NCBI RefSeq assembly: GCF_039613825.1
Contig: NZ_CP154826.1
Location: 3,162,001 to 3,226,000, forward strand
Reading direction: 5' to 3'
Length of the DNA stretch: 64,000 nucleotides
Source of the DNA: Diaminobutyricibacter sp. McL0608
Lineage (GTDB): Bacteria > Actinomycetota > Actinomycetes > Actinomycetales > Microbacteriaceae
How positions within the stretch are numbered: position 1 is the stretch's first letter; every line of letters begins with the position of its first letter. The position numbers and the translations under genes were made by a program. Shown one piece after another: positions 15,739 through 23,995 of the stretch. Below the pieces are notes generated by a model that was not told the DNA's origin, did no database searches, and worked only from the letters and a program-made list of their open reading frames with translations.

Positions 15739-16656
15739 ATGTACGCTCCGGCACCACCCGGCTCGAACACCCGCGGCATCCGCGAGACCGTGAAGCGCGC
15801 GGGGAGCGGAGCATTCCGCGTTTACGGCTCACTCACCGCCTCGGGCAGGCCGGACCCCGAATTCCTGCTGATCGGCACCAAACGCGGGGGCACGACCTCG
15901 CTCTACTACGACATCCTCAAGCAGCCGCAGGTCATTCCACTGTTCCCGTCGGCGCGTTACCTGCCCAAGGCGAACGACACCAAGGGCATCCACTTCTTCG
16001 ACACGAACTATCAGCGCGGCGAACGCTGGTACCGCTCCAACCTGCCGACCAGGGCCGCACGACGCCGGGCGGAGAACCGGCTCGGTAAACCCGTGGTCGT
16101 GGGTGAGGCGTCGCCTTACTACCTCTTCCACCCGCTCGCCGCCGAACGGGCGGCGGCCATGGTGCCGGATGCCAAACTGATCCTCCTGCTGCGCGACCCG
16201 GTCATGCGCACCTACTCCCATTGGAAGGAACGGCGCCGCAACAACGCCGAACCGCTCGACTTCCTCGACGCGCTCGACGCGGAGGACTCGCGTCTCGCCG
16301 GCGAACAGGAACGGATGCTCGCTGAGCCGGGCTACTACAGCTACGCGCACGAGCAGCAGTCGTATGCGACGCAGAGCCGCTACATCATTCCCCTCCGGCG
16401 CTGGGTCGAACTCTTCGGGATCGACAACGTGCTCGTCATCGCCAGCGAGGACTACTACGCCGATCCGGGCGCGGCGGTCGAGGGGGTCGCCCGGTACCTC
16501 GGGATCGACTATTCGCCACTCACCGCCCCCGAGCATCGGAACGCCGCCGCGGGCGAGGCACTCGACCCTGCCGTGCAGAAGATGCTGTCCGAGCGGTTCG
16601 CCCCCGATACGAAGGAGCTCGAAGAGCTCATCGGGCGGAAGCTCCCGTGGGTGTGA
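15739..16656 (+). CDS. PAPS-dependent sulfotransferase
   Basis: Sulfotransferase-domain protein (305 aa) expected to move the sulfonate group of PAPS to a hydroxyl or amine acceptor. The 5'-phosphosulfate loop is IGTKRGGTTSLY (45-56) and the 3'-phosphate motif LLLRDPVMRTYSHW has Arg152 and Ser160. The layout resembles heparan-sulfate-type and bacterial carbohydrate sulfotransferases. No transmembrane anchor or signal peptide is obvious, so it probably acts in the cytoplasm. It follows cysN by 39 nt with GAGGAAGG before the ATG, making it the likely consumer of the PAPS made by this island. The acceptor is unknown. Confidence 0.9.
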   Translation: MYAPAPPGSNTRGIRETVKRAGSGAFRVYGSLTASGRPDPEFLLIGTKRGGTTSLYYDILKQPQVIPLFPSARYLPKANDTKGIHFFDTNYQRGERWYRSNLPTRAARRRAENRLGKPVVVGEASPYYLFHPLAAERAAAMVPDAKLILLLRDPVMRTYSHWKERRRNNAEPLDFLDALDAEDSRLAGEQERMLAEPGYYSYAHEQQSYATQSRYIIPLRRWVELFGIDNVLVIASEDYYADPGAAVEGVARYLGIDYSPLTAPEHRNAAAGEALDPAVQKMLSERFAPDTKELEELIGRKLPWV

Positions 16657-17585
16657 CGGAGACGTATTCCCGGGAGAGCATCCGTTTTCCGCCTTCCGGC
16701 TTCGTCTGGGTTCCGCGCGCCGGACGACGAGAAGCCGCTGCCGGCCTGTCCATGTATTCGCCGTGCGCGCCCCTGGTGGTGCTGGCTCAGCGCGCCCTCT
16801 ATGCGGCGGTGAGGGCAGTCGGGCCGTGGGTGATGCCCGGCCCGCGGGCGAGCTGGGCCGAGCCGGCGGGCGATGCCTGGGATGCACTGTGCGCCGCCTG
16901 GCGAGCGACGCTGGGCGAGTGGGATGCTGTGGCGCTCTACCATCGGCCCGACCAGGGTCGCACGGGGTTCGCCCTGCTCCTTCTGAGGGAGGGCCGGCCG
17001 CTCGCATTCGTGCGGGTGACGACCGACCCGTCGCGGACCGAACGGGAGTTCGCGGTCCTCGCCGGGCTGCACGCGGCAGCACCCCGTTCGTTCGTCACTG
17101 CCGCTCCGATCGCACACGGGGAGGTCGACGGCTGGGGCTGGCTCGCCACCGAATCGGTGCCCAACTACCCGCTCGGAGCGCTCCGCCGCGCCGAAACCCG
17201 TCACACGATCGCCGGCGAGATCGGCACCGTCCTGACCGGGATACTGGAACGTCCGGCGGGCACACCTGAGCACTGGATCGCCTGCCATGGCGACTTCTCC
17301 CCCTGGAACCTGCGAACGAGCATCCGCGGAACCGTGTGGGTGATCGACTGGGAGGACGCCGCCTGGGCGCCTCCTGGGGTCGACCTCCTCTACGGGGACC
17401 TCACGGCGCACACGACGTTCGGCAGCCCCCTGCCCGCGCAGACGAGTGCGGAAGCGGCCGAGTGGGTCGGTGCGATCCTCAGCGCCCGGCTGACCGCGGG
17501 CGAGGACCGGTCATCGATCAACAACCGTCTGCTCGCCGCGCTCGCACAGGTACCGCGAGACCAGGAGCACTACTCCTCGCAGTGA
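16647..17585 (+). CDS. Aminoglycoside-phosphotransferase-like kinase
   Basis: Protein of 312 aa with the APH/choline-kinase fold. The catalytic loop reads CHGDFSPWNLR (His214, Asp216, Asn221) and the metal-binding motif is VIDWEDAAWAPPG (Asp234). It overlaps the sulfotransferase gene by 10 nt, so the two are probably made together, and an acceptor that is both phosphorylated and sulfated is possible. The substrate could equally be a small sugar or lipid head group; resistance to an antibiotic is less likely in this context. It converges on, and overlaps by 16 nt, the beta-galactosidase gene. Confidence 0.8.
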   Translation: MGVTETYSRESIRFPPSGFVWVPRAGRREAAAGLSMYSPCAPLVVLAQRALYAAVRAVGPWVMPGPRASWAEPAGDAWDALCAAWRATLGEWDAVALYHRPDQGRTGFALLLLREGRPLAFVRVTTDPSRTEREFAVLAGLHAAAPRSFVTAAPIAHGEVDGWGWLATESVPNYPLGALRRAETRHTIAGEIGTVLTGILERPAGTPEHWIACHGDFSPWNLRTSIRGTVWVIDWEDAAWAPPGVDLLYGDLTAHTTFGSPLPAQTSAEAAEWVGAILSARLTAGEDRSSINNRLLAALAQVPRDQEHYSSQ

Positions 17586-19330
17586 CCGAGCTCGGGCCGT
17601 GAGACGAAGCGGATCGCGGGGGACGACCCGGCGTCGAGTTCCAGGATCGTGACCTCGTTGACGCCGGCGCGCACGACCGGTCGGGGCACGTAGAGGGTAC
17701 GCTGCGGGCCCCGCGACCAGTAGCGGCCGAGCGCGAAGCCGTTGACCCAGGCGACGCCCTTCCCCCAGCCGGAGGTGTCCAGGAAGAGGTCCGCCGCTTC
17801 GTCGAGCGTGAACTCGCCACGTGCGAAGGCCGGACCCGCGAGGCCGCCGTAGACGGGATCGCCCGAATCGAGCGCCTCCGTGATCTCGGCGAAGCGGCCG
17901 AGATCGAGTGGCAGCACAGCCCAGGGCCCGAGGTCGGATCCGCCGAGCCGGCCGGCGCCGATCAGGCCTTTGGCCTCGCCGATGCGATTTCCGTAGTCGA
18001 CGCGGCCGAGGTCCTCCACAAGCAGTCGGAGGGTGCCCGCGCCTGCCGGCACAGTGATGGCGCGCTCGTGATGGTCGCGGGCCAGCACGCCGACCCTGGT
18101 GTCGCCGACGAACACGGTCGCGCGGTCGCGCACTTCGGACACATCGAGGACTGCCGGTGCGGCGGGTTCGATCGGAGTGGCGTAGACGGCGAGCGGGCCG
18201 AAGTGGCCGACCGCGTCGAAGCTGGGGAGCGCATCCGCCGACACCCAGTCGCCGAGGCGGTCCTCCACAGCGTGAAGGGGGACCGTGGTCGTCAGCGACG
18301 CTGTGAGCTCGGGCGCAAGGGACGCGAGTGCCGGCCGCTCGGCGGGAACCGGCGCATGACGGGCGATCACCTCACGGAACGCCCAGAACTTCTCGGTGGG
18401 GTTCCCCGCCTCGTCGAGCGGGGCGTCATAGTCGTAACTGGTCACGATCGGCTTGTAGATGCCCTTGTCGTTCGCGCCGTTCGTGAACCCGAAATTGGTT
18501 CCGCCGTGGAACATGTACAGGTTGACGGATGCACCGGCCCCGAGCAGGTCGTCGAGATCCGCGGCCGTCTGCGCGGCATCCGTGACGTGGTGGTGGCCGC
18601 CCCAGCTGTCGAACCAGCCGTTCCAGAACTCGGAGCACATCAGCGGCCCGGTCGGCTGGTGCCGGCGGAGAGCTTCGAGCCGCTCGGTGGAGCGCGAGCC
18701 GAAGGATGCGGTCTTCAGCACCCCCGGCAGCGACCCGTTCTCGAGCATGTCGTCCTGGGGCTGGTCGACCGTGGTCAACGGAACGGTGATCCCGGCGGAC
18801 CGGGTGATCGCCGCAAGCTTCCCGAGGTAGCCGGTGTCGTGGCCGTAGGCGCCGTACTCGTTCTCGACCTGCACGAGGATGACCGGTCCCGACTGCGAGA
18901 CCTGGCGGGGCTCGACGATCGCGAGAGTGCGTTCGAGGAAGCGCTCGACGGCCGCCATGAAGTGCGGCTCGTCACGGCGCACGCCGACTGCGGGGTCGGC
19001 GAAGAGCCACGCGGGGAATCCGCCGTTGTCCCACTCCGCACAGATGTACGGGCCCGGCCGCACGATGGCGCGCATCCCTTCAGCGGCCACGGTGTCGAGG
19101 AAGCGCTCCAGGTCTGCGCCCCCCGACCAGTTCCACTCGCCCGGCTTCGGCTCGTGCAGGTTCCACGGAACGTACGTCTCGACCGTGTTCAGCCCCATCA
19201 GCCGCGCCTTGCGGATGCGGTCGGCCCACAGGTCGGGGTGGACGCGGAAGTAGTGGATCGCGCCCGAGATGATCTGGAACGGCTGACCGTCGAGCAGGAA
19301 CTGGTCGCCGGCGATCTCGAACGTGGACAT
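17570..19330 (-). CDS. GH35 beta-galactosidase
   Basis: Cytoplasmic glycoside hydrolase family 35 enzyme (586 aa, no signal peptide) removing terminal beta-galactosyl residues. The N-terminal TIM barrel carries YVPWNLHEPKPGEW, the acid/base Glu158 in VQVENEYGAYG and the nucleophile Glu234 in MCSEFWNGWFDSWGG; beta-sandwich domains follow. AGGAGAG lies about 8 nt before the ATG. Last gene of the sugar ABC operon, so it probably cleaves the imported galactoside. A hairpin separates it from the binding-protein gene, which may lower its expression. Confidence 0.95.
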   Translation of the reverse strand: MSTFEIAGDQFLLDGQPFQIISGAIHYFRVHPDLWADRIRKARLMGLNTVETYVPWNLHEPKPGEWNWSGGADLERFLDTVAAEGMRAIVRPGPYICAEWDNGGFPAWLFADPAVGVRRDEPHFMAAVERFLERTLAIVEPRQVSQSGPVILVQVENEYGAYGHDTGYLGKLAAITRSAGITVPLTTVDQPQDDMLENGSLPGVLKTASFGSRSTERLEALRRHQPTGPLMCSEFWNGWFDSWGGHHHVTDAAQTAADLDDLLGAGASVNLYMFHGGTNFGFTNGANDKGIYKPIVTSYDYDAPLDEAGNPTEKFWAFREVIARHAPVPAERPALASLAPELTASLTTTVPLHAVEDRLGDWVSADALPSFDAVGHFGPLAVYATPIEPAAPAVLDVSEVRDRATVFVGDTRVGVLARDHHERAITVPAGAGTLRLLVEDLGRVDYGNRIGEAKGLIGAGRLGGSDLGPWAVLPLDLGRFAEITEALDSGDPVYGGLAGPAFARGEFTLDEAADLFLDTSGWGKGVAWVNGFALGRYWSRGPQRTLYVPRPVVRAGVNEVTILELDAGSSPAIRFVSRPELGHCEE

Positions 19331-19381
19331 CGGATTCTCTCCTGGGTGTGGCTGGATGGTGATGGATGCGCTGAGCGCGTG

Positions 19382-19412
19382 GTGGCCGGCCCCGGGATAC
19401 GAGGCCGGCCAC
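19382..19412 (-). terminator. Intra-operon hairpin between binding protein and beta-galactosidase genes
   Basis: GTGGCCGGCC (19382-19391) and GGCCGGCCAC (19403-19412) form a perfect 10-bp stem with an 11-nt loop just after the binding-protein stop. Such hairpins often stabilise the upstream message or partly terminate it, giving more binding protein than enzyme. Confidence 0.6.
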
Positions 19413-19423
19413 CTGCGTCGCTG

Positions 19424-20773
19424 CTACTTCGACGTGACGCTGAAGCCCTGCTGGTTGCCGTAGTCGACGAGCGACTTCTGCCACGCCTGCAGGCCGGTGT
19501 TCAGGTCGCCGTTGCTGGAATACGACTGCCCGACGGTGTCACCGAAGATGCTGTTCGCGTAGACCTGGTAAGGCAGGTACTGCCAGCCCGTCTGCACGTC
19601 CTTCGCACCCTGCACGAGCACCTCGTTGATCTTCTGGCCGCCGAAGTAGTCGGGGGCCGAAGCGAGGAAGTCGCTCGAGTTGAGGTCCTTCGTGGTCGAC
19701 GGGAAGCCGCCGGACGCGAGGAACACCTTGATCGACTCGGGGTCGTTGTTGAGCCACTTCAGGAACCCCGCGGCGAGCGCCGGGTTCTTGCTCTGCTTCA
19801 TGACGACCTGGGCGCCGCCGCCGTTCTCGGAGTTGGTCGCGGTGCCGTCATACGTCGGCGTGGGCGCGACCCGCCAGTCTCCGGAGGCGTCCTTGACGCT
19901 CGACTCGAGCACACCGGGCATCCAGGCGCCGGTCACGAGGGTCGCGATCGTCCCGTTGCCGAGGGCCTTGAACCAGTCGTCGCTCCAGCCCGGGATGGTC
20001 GACAGCAGCTTGCCCTGGACCAGCTGGTTCCAGCTGCTCGTCCACTTCTTGGTGCCGTCGTCCTGCAGGTTGACGCTGACCTTGGAACCGGAGGCGCTGA
20101 ATGGCCGCCCACCCGCCTGCCAGATCATGCTGGTCGCGAAGCCGGGGTCGCCCGAGTCACTGGTGATGTACTTGGTGGGGTCGGCCGCGTGCAGCTTCTT
20201 CGCGTCGGCCACGTACTCGTCCCAGGTCTTCGGCACGGTGAGCCCGTACTTGTCGAAGACCGCCTTGTTGTAGAAAAGCGCCATGGGGCCCGAGTCCTGC
20301 GGCAGGCCGACGAGCTGACCGCCCACGTTGACTGCGTTCCACGGGCCGGGCGTGTAGTCGCTCTTCAGTGAGTCGAAACCGTACTGCTTGAGGTCGACGA
20401 GCGCCTTGCCGAGCGCGAACTGCGAGATGGCGTAGTACTCGACCTGCGCGACATCGGGCGCACCCGAGCCGGCCTTGACCGCGTTCTGCAGCTTGGTGTA
20501 CTCGGTCGTGTTCGTTCCGGCGTTGACGAGCTTGACGTGGACCTTCGGGTACGCCTTCTCGAACGCCGCGACCTGGGCCTCGGCGGACGGGGTCCATGAC
20601 CAGTACGTGATCGTCCCGCCCTTCTTCAGTGCGGCCTCGACATCGGATGCGCTGCTGGATGACGTCGTCGAGCCGCTCGAGCAGGCGACGAGGCTCGCTC
20701 CGAGCATGGCGCTTGCGACCAGCGCCGTAGCGACTCGGCGTGTGATGGCGGCCGAGCGTGTGGTGCTCTTCAT
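19424..20773 (-). CDS. Sugar ABC transporter substrate-binding lipoprotein (family 1)
   Basis: Extracellular solute-binding protein (449 aa) with a lipoprotein signal ending ASLVACSSG and a Ser/Thr linker after the cysteine. The mature sequence has the MalE-like features TITYWSWTPSAEAQVAAFEK, GSGAPDVAQVEYY and ALFYNKAVFDKYGL. It binds an oligosaccharide, probably a galactoside given the GH35 gene beside it. The two permease genes lie directly upstream; no ATPase is encoded here, so a shared MsmX-type ATPase elsewhere is likely. Confidence 0.94.
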   Translation of the reverse strand: MKSTTRSAAITRRVATALVASAMLGASLVACSSGSTTSSSSASDVEAALKKGGTITYWSWTPSAEAQVAAFEKAYPKVHVKLVNAGTNTTEYTKLQNAVKAGSGAPDVAQVEYYAISQFALGKALVDLKQYGFDSLKSDYTPGPWNAVNVGGQLVGLPQDSGPMALFYNKAVFDKYGLTVPKTWDEYVADAKKLHAADPTKYITSDSGDPGFATSMIWQAGGRPFSASGSKVSVNLQDDGTKKWTSSWNQLVQGKLLSTIPGWSDDWFKALGNGTIATLVTGAWMPGVLESSVKDASGDWRVAPTPTYDGTATNSENGGGAQVVMKQSKNPALAAGFLKWLNNDPESIKVFLASGGFPSTTKDLNSSDFLASAPDYFGGQKINEVLVQGAKDVQTGWQYLPYQVYANSIFGDTVGQSYSSNGDLNTGLQAWQKSLVDYGNQQGFSVTSK

Positions 20774-20852
20774 GCTGTTCCTTTCACTTCTTCGGGATGA
20801 GGACGGGCAGGACGCCCTGGGAGGGGTGGTGGGAATCAGGCAGTGTCTCCCG

Positions 20853-21788
20853 TCACTGCTTGACGCTTCCGGCGCTCAACCCCGACTGCCAGAACCGCTG
20901 CAGGAAGAGGAAGGCGACGACGATGGGGATGATCGTGAGCAGCGAGCCGGTGATGACCAGGTTGTAGATCGGCTGGGCCGCGACGCCGGTCGCCTGGGCG
21001 CTCCACTGGCTGAGACCGACGGTGAGCGGATACCAGGTGGGGTCGCTGAGCATGATCAGGGGGAGGAAGTAATTGTTCCAGGTGGCGACGATCGCGAACA
21101 GCAGCACCGTGACGATGCCGGGCGTGAGGAGCCGGAGCGAGATCGTGAAGAAGGTGCGGAATTCGCCGGCCCCGTCCATCCGCGCCGCTTCAAGGAGTTC
21201 GGTGGGGACCGCATCCACCGCGTACGTCCAGACCAGATAGAGGCCGAAGGGGCTGATGAGGGAGGGCAGGATGACCGCCCAGGGCGTGTTGGTCAGCCCG
21301 ACCTGGCTGAAGAGCAGGAAGGTGGGCACGGCGAGGGCGGTGCCCGGAACAGCGACGGCGCCCAGGATCACCGCGAAGACGGCGCGCTTGCCGGGGAAGC
21401 GGTATTTGGCGAGACCGTATCCGGCGACGGTCGCGAGGATCGTCGCTCCGCCGGCACCGGCGACGACGTAGAGCAGGGTGTTGCCGAACCACTGCACGAA
21501 GATCCCGTTGCGGTAGGTCAGCGTATCGGCGATGTTCTGGAACAGGTTGAACCCGTCGCCGAACCAGAGCCCGAACGACGAGAAGAGGTCCGGCTGGGTC
21601 TTGGTCGCGTTGATGATGAGCCACGCGAGCGGAACGAGTGCGTAGAGGACGAACAGCACCATGACGATGGTGAGGACGATCGACTTGCGCTCGCGGCGCG
21701 AACGAGGTGTGCTCGAGGCGCCCGCTCGGCGGGGACGGAGGGCGGACGGGCGCTGCTGCTTCGCCGCGGGAGGGGTGAGGGTCGCCAT
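20853..21788 (-). CDS. Carbohydrate ABC transporter permease (MalG type)
   Basis: Inner permease subunit (311 aa) with six membrane spans and the EAA signature in ELLEAARMDGAGEFRTFFTI. About 35 basic, Ser/Pro-rich residues precede the first span (IVLTIVMVLFVLYALVPLAW). The start is ATG at 21788, one base after the stop of the partner permease; the upstream extension of the frame overlaps that gene and is rejected. Confidence 0.94.
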   Translation of the reverse strand: MATLTPPAAKQQRPSALRPRRAGASSTPRSRRERKSIVLTIVMVLFVLYALVPLAWLIINATKTQPDLFSSFGLWFGDGFNLFQNIADTLTYRNGIFVQWFGNTLLYVVAGAGGATILATVAGYGLAKYRFPGKRAVFAVILGAVAVPGTALAVPTFLLFSQVGLTNTPWAVILPSLISPFGLYLVWTYAVDAVPTELLEAARMDGAGEFRTFFTISLRLLTPGIVTVLLFAIVATWNNYFLPLIMLSDPTWYPLTVGLSQWSAQATGVAAQPIYNLVITGSLLTIIPIVVAFLFLQRFWQSGLSAGSVKQ

Positions 21789-21789
21789 G

Positions 21790-22704
21790 TCAGCGGTTCT
21801 CCTGTCTCGTACCGCGCAGCTGCACGATGTAGGCGATGACCGCCGTGATGACACCCATCACGATCGCGACCGTCGCGGCGTAGTTGAACTGCTGGCCGGC
21901 GAACGAGAGGTTGTAGGCGTACATGTTCGGTGTGTAGTAGCTGGTGATGGCGTTCGGGGCCAGCACCTTGAGCAGGTTCGGCTCGTTGAACAGCTGGAAG
22001 CTGCCGATGATCGAGAAGATCGTCGCGATGACGATCGCGCCGCGCAGGGCGGGGAACTTGATGCTGAACACGGTGCGGAATGCCCCGGCGCCGTCGATCT
22101 CCGCGGCCTCGTACAGGTCGGTCGGGATGACCCGCAGGGCGGCGTAGAAGATGAGCATGTTGTAGCCCATGAACTCCCAGGTGACGATGTTGCCGATGGA
22201 GGCGAGGATCCACCCGGGAGCCAGCGGCGCGAGATGGGTTCCGAGAAGGCTGTTGACGCCGGCGGTGAGACCGAACTGGTCGCCGTAGATGAAGCCCCAG
22301 ATGAGCGTAGCCACGACTGCAGGCACCGCGTAGGGGAGGAAGATCGCGATGCGGAAGAAGGCGGCGCCGTGCAGCCGGGCACTGTCGAGTGCGAGAGCTG
22401 CGGTCAGCGAGAGCGCCAGCATGATCGGGACCTGAACCAGGAGGAACAGGGTCACCCGGCCGAAGGACTCCCAGAACTTCGGGTCGCTGAGGACCTTCAG
22501 GTAGTTGTCGAAGCCGACGAAGTGGTTGCCGCCGATGAGCTGCTCGCGGAACAGGCTGAGGTAGAGGGCGTACACGACGGGGGCGATGATCATCGCGATG
22601 AAGACGATCATGAACGGGGCCACGAATGCCCAGCCGCGCCAGTCGCGTCGCTGGCGTCGCAGGCTGCGGCTCGCACTCGGCGTTCGGAGTGACGTCGTCG
22701 TCAT
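21790..22704 (-). CDS. Carbohydrate ABC transporter permease (MalF type)
   Basis: Partner permease (304 aa) with six spans, starting MTTTSLRTPSASRSLRRQRR before the first span AFVAPFMIVFIAMIIAPVVY. The EAA loop reads DLYEAAEIDGAGAFRTVFSI. First gene of the four-gene operon permease-permease-binding protein-GH35, transcribed away from the LacI gene with two palindromic operators between. Confidence 0.94.
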   Translation of the reverse strand: MTTTSLRTPSASRSLRRQRRDWRGWAFVAPFMIVFIAMIIAPVVYALYLSLFREQLIGGNHFVGFDNYLKVLSDPKFWESFGRVTLFLLVQVPIMLALSLTAALALDSARLHGAAFFRIAIFLPYAVPAVVATLIWGFIYGDQFGLTAGVNSLLGTHLAPLAPGWILASIGNIVTWEFMGYNMLIFYAALRVIPTDLYEAAEIDGAGAFRTVFSIKFPALRGAIVIATIFSIIGSFQLFNEPNLLKVLAPNAITSYYTPNMYAYNLSFAGQQFNYAATVAIVMGVITAVIAYIVQLRGTRQENR

Positions 22705-22732
22705 GGATCGCTTCCTTGTCGGTGTTCGGGCG

Positions 22733-22750
22733 GATGTTTACGTCAACATC
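22733..22750. promoter_or_regulatory. LacI-family operator, site 2
   Basis: GATGTTTACGTCAACATC is palindromic except for one base pair and shares the core TGTTNACGTNAACA with the perfect site at 22767. Centre-to-centre spacing is 34 bp. It overlaps the -35 region proposed for the regulator gene. Confidence 0.75.
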
Positions 22751-22764
22751 TGCTCAGGTAACAT
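22737..22764 (+). promoter_or_regulatory. Probable promoter of the LacI-family gene
   Basis: TTTACG (22737-22742), a 16-bp spacer and TAACAT (22759-22764). It lies between and within the two operators, so binding of the regulator would block its own promoter. Confidence 0.45.
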
Positions 22765-22766
22765 AG

Positions 22767-22784
22767 CATGTTGACGTCAACATG
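22767..22784. promoter_or_regulatory. LacI-family operator, site 1 (perfect palindrome)
   Basis: CATGTTGACGTCAACATG is a perfect 18-bp palindrome with a central CG, as expected for LacI-family operators. It lies between the regulator gene and the divergent sugar operon. Confidence 0.82.
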
Positions 22785-22811
22785 CAACACTGCGATCGAA
22801 TGAGGACAGCA

Positions 22812-23843
22812 ATGACGCAAGCTCCGCCGGCGCGCAGCCGCCCCGCGCGCGGCCCCTCGATGGCCGACGTCGCCGAGCACGCGGGCGTCTCGACGCAGAC
22901 GGTATCCCGCGTGGCGAACGGCCTGACGAACGTCGAAGCGGCCACCCGCGACCGCGTGCTCCATGCTATGCAGGTTCTCGGCTACCGGCCCAACAAGGCC
23001 GCCCGTGCCCTGCGATCGGGGCACTTCCGCAGCATCGGCGTCATCATGTTCACCCTCTCGTCCTTCGGCAACATGCGCACGCTCGACGCCATCGCGATCT
23101 CGGCCGCACGCGCCGGCTACTCGCTCACGCTGATCCCCGTCGAACGTCCGACCCAGGCGGACGTCAGCGTCGCCTTCGCCCGGCTTCTCGAACAGGCCGT
23201 CGACGGCGTGGTCATCGTCATCGAGGCGCACATCGTCGACCAGGCCGACGTCGAGCTTCCGCCCGGGCTTCCGGTCGTGGTCATCGACTCGTCCGAACGC
23301 GCCGACTACCCGGTCGTCGACACCGACCAGGCCCAGGGCGCATCCCTCGCCACCCAGCACCTGCTCGACCTCGGACACCCCACGGTGTGGCATGTCGCGG
23401 GGCCAGACTCGTCCTACTCGGCCGCGCGGCGAGAGGAATCCTGGCGACAGACGCTGGAGGCCGCGGGTGTATCCGTTCCCCCGGCGTTCCGCGGCGACTG
23501 GTCCACCGCATCCGGCTACCGGGTGGGGCTCGAGATCGCCGACCAGCCCGAGATCACGGCCGTCTTCGCTGCCAACGACCAGATGGCGCTCGGCATCCTT
23601 CGCGCCCTGCACGAACGGGGTCGCCGGGTGCCGGAGGACGTGAGCGTCGTCGGCTTCGACGACATGGCCGAATCGGACTCGTTCTGGCCGCCCCTGACCA
23701 CGGTGCACCAGGATTTCGATGTGGTCGGGCACCGCAGCATCGACCTCCTCCTCGCCGAGATCGAAGAGGGTCCGGCTACGCCCGACACCTCGCTCGTCCC
23801 GACGCGACTGGTCGTGAGATCGAGCACCGCCGCACCCGCCTGA
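22812..23843 (+). CDS. LacI-family transcriptional regulator
   Basis: Repressor of 343 aa. The N-terminal helix-turn-helix MADVAEHAGVSTQTVSRVAN covers residues 17-36, followed by the hinge helix YRPNKAARALRSG and a periplasmic-binding-like effector domain (VPEDVSVVGFDDMAESDSFW). The ATG at 22812 has GAGGA 5 nt upstream; two earlier in-frame ATGs lie in or next to the operator. It probably represses the divergent galactoside uptake and beta-galactosidase operon and itself until a galactoside binds. Confidence 0.93.
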   Translation: MTQAPPARSRPARGPSMADVAEHAGVSTQTVSRVANGLTNVEAATRDRVLHAMQVLGYRPNKAARALRSGHFRSIGVIMFTLSSFGNMRTLDAIAISAARAGYSLTLIPVERPTQADVSVAFARLLEQAVDGVVIVIEAHIVDQADVELPPGLPVVVIDSSERADYPVVDTDQAQGASLATQHLLDLGHPTVWHVAGPDSSYSAARREESWRQTLEAAGVSVPPAFRGDWSTASGYRVGLEIADQPEITAVFAANDQMALGILRALHERGRRVPEDVSVVGFDDMAESDSFWPPLTTVHQDFDVVGHRSIDLLLAEIEEGPATPDTSLVPTRLVVRSSTAAPA

Positions 23844-23931
23844 CACGACGGAATCCATCGGATATTTCAGATACGTCTTCGGATCACGCGGCTGTCGTCC
23901 GCGAAAGCGACAGATTCCGTCGTAATTCGAG

Positions 23932-23961
23932 TTGTTCTCACCCGGCCAACACTGCTAACGT
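23932..23961 (+). promoter_or_regulatory. Possible promoter of the APC permease gene
   Basis: TTGTTC (23932-23937), 18-bp spacer and TAACGT (23956-23961), 35 bp before the start codon. Match to consensus is moderate. Upstream, 23858-23884 carries TCGGATATTTC and ATACGTCTTCGGAT, which resemble words in the sulfur-operon repeats at 9364. Confidence 0.35.
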
Positions 23962-23995
23962 CAGCGCAGGTATCGGCAACGAAGCAGGAGAACCA

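Noticed and set aside
18068-20371. A 767-codon open frame on the plus strand across the beta-galactosidase and binding-protein genes
   Set aside because: It is antisense to two clear genes, has Arg/Gly/Val-rich composition without any domain, and arises from high GC in the third codon position.
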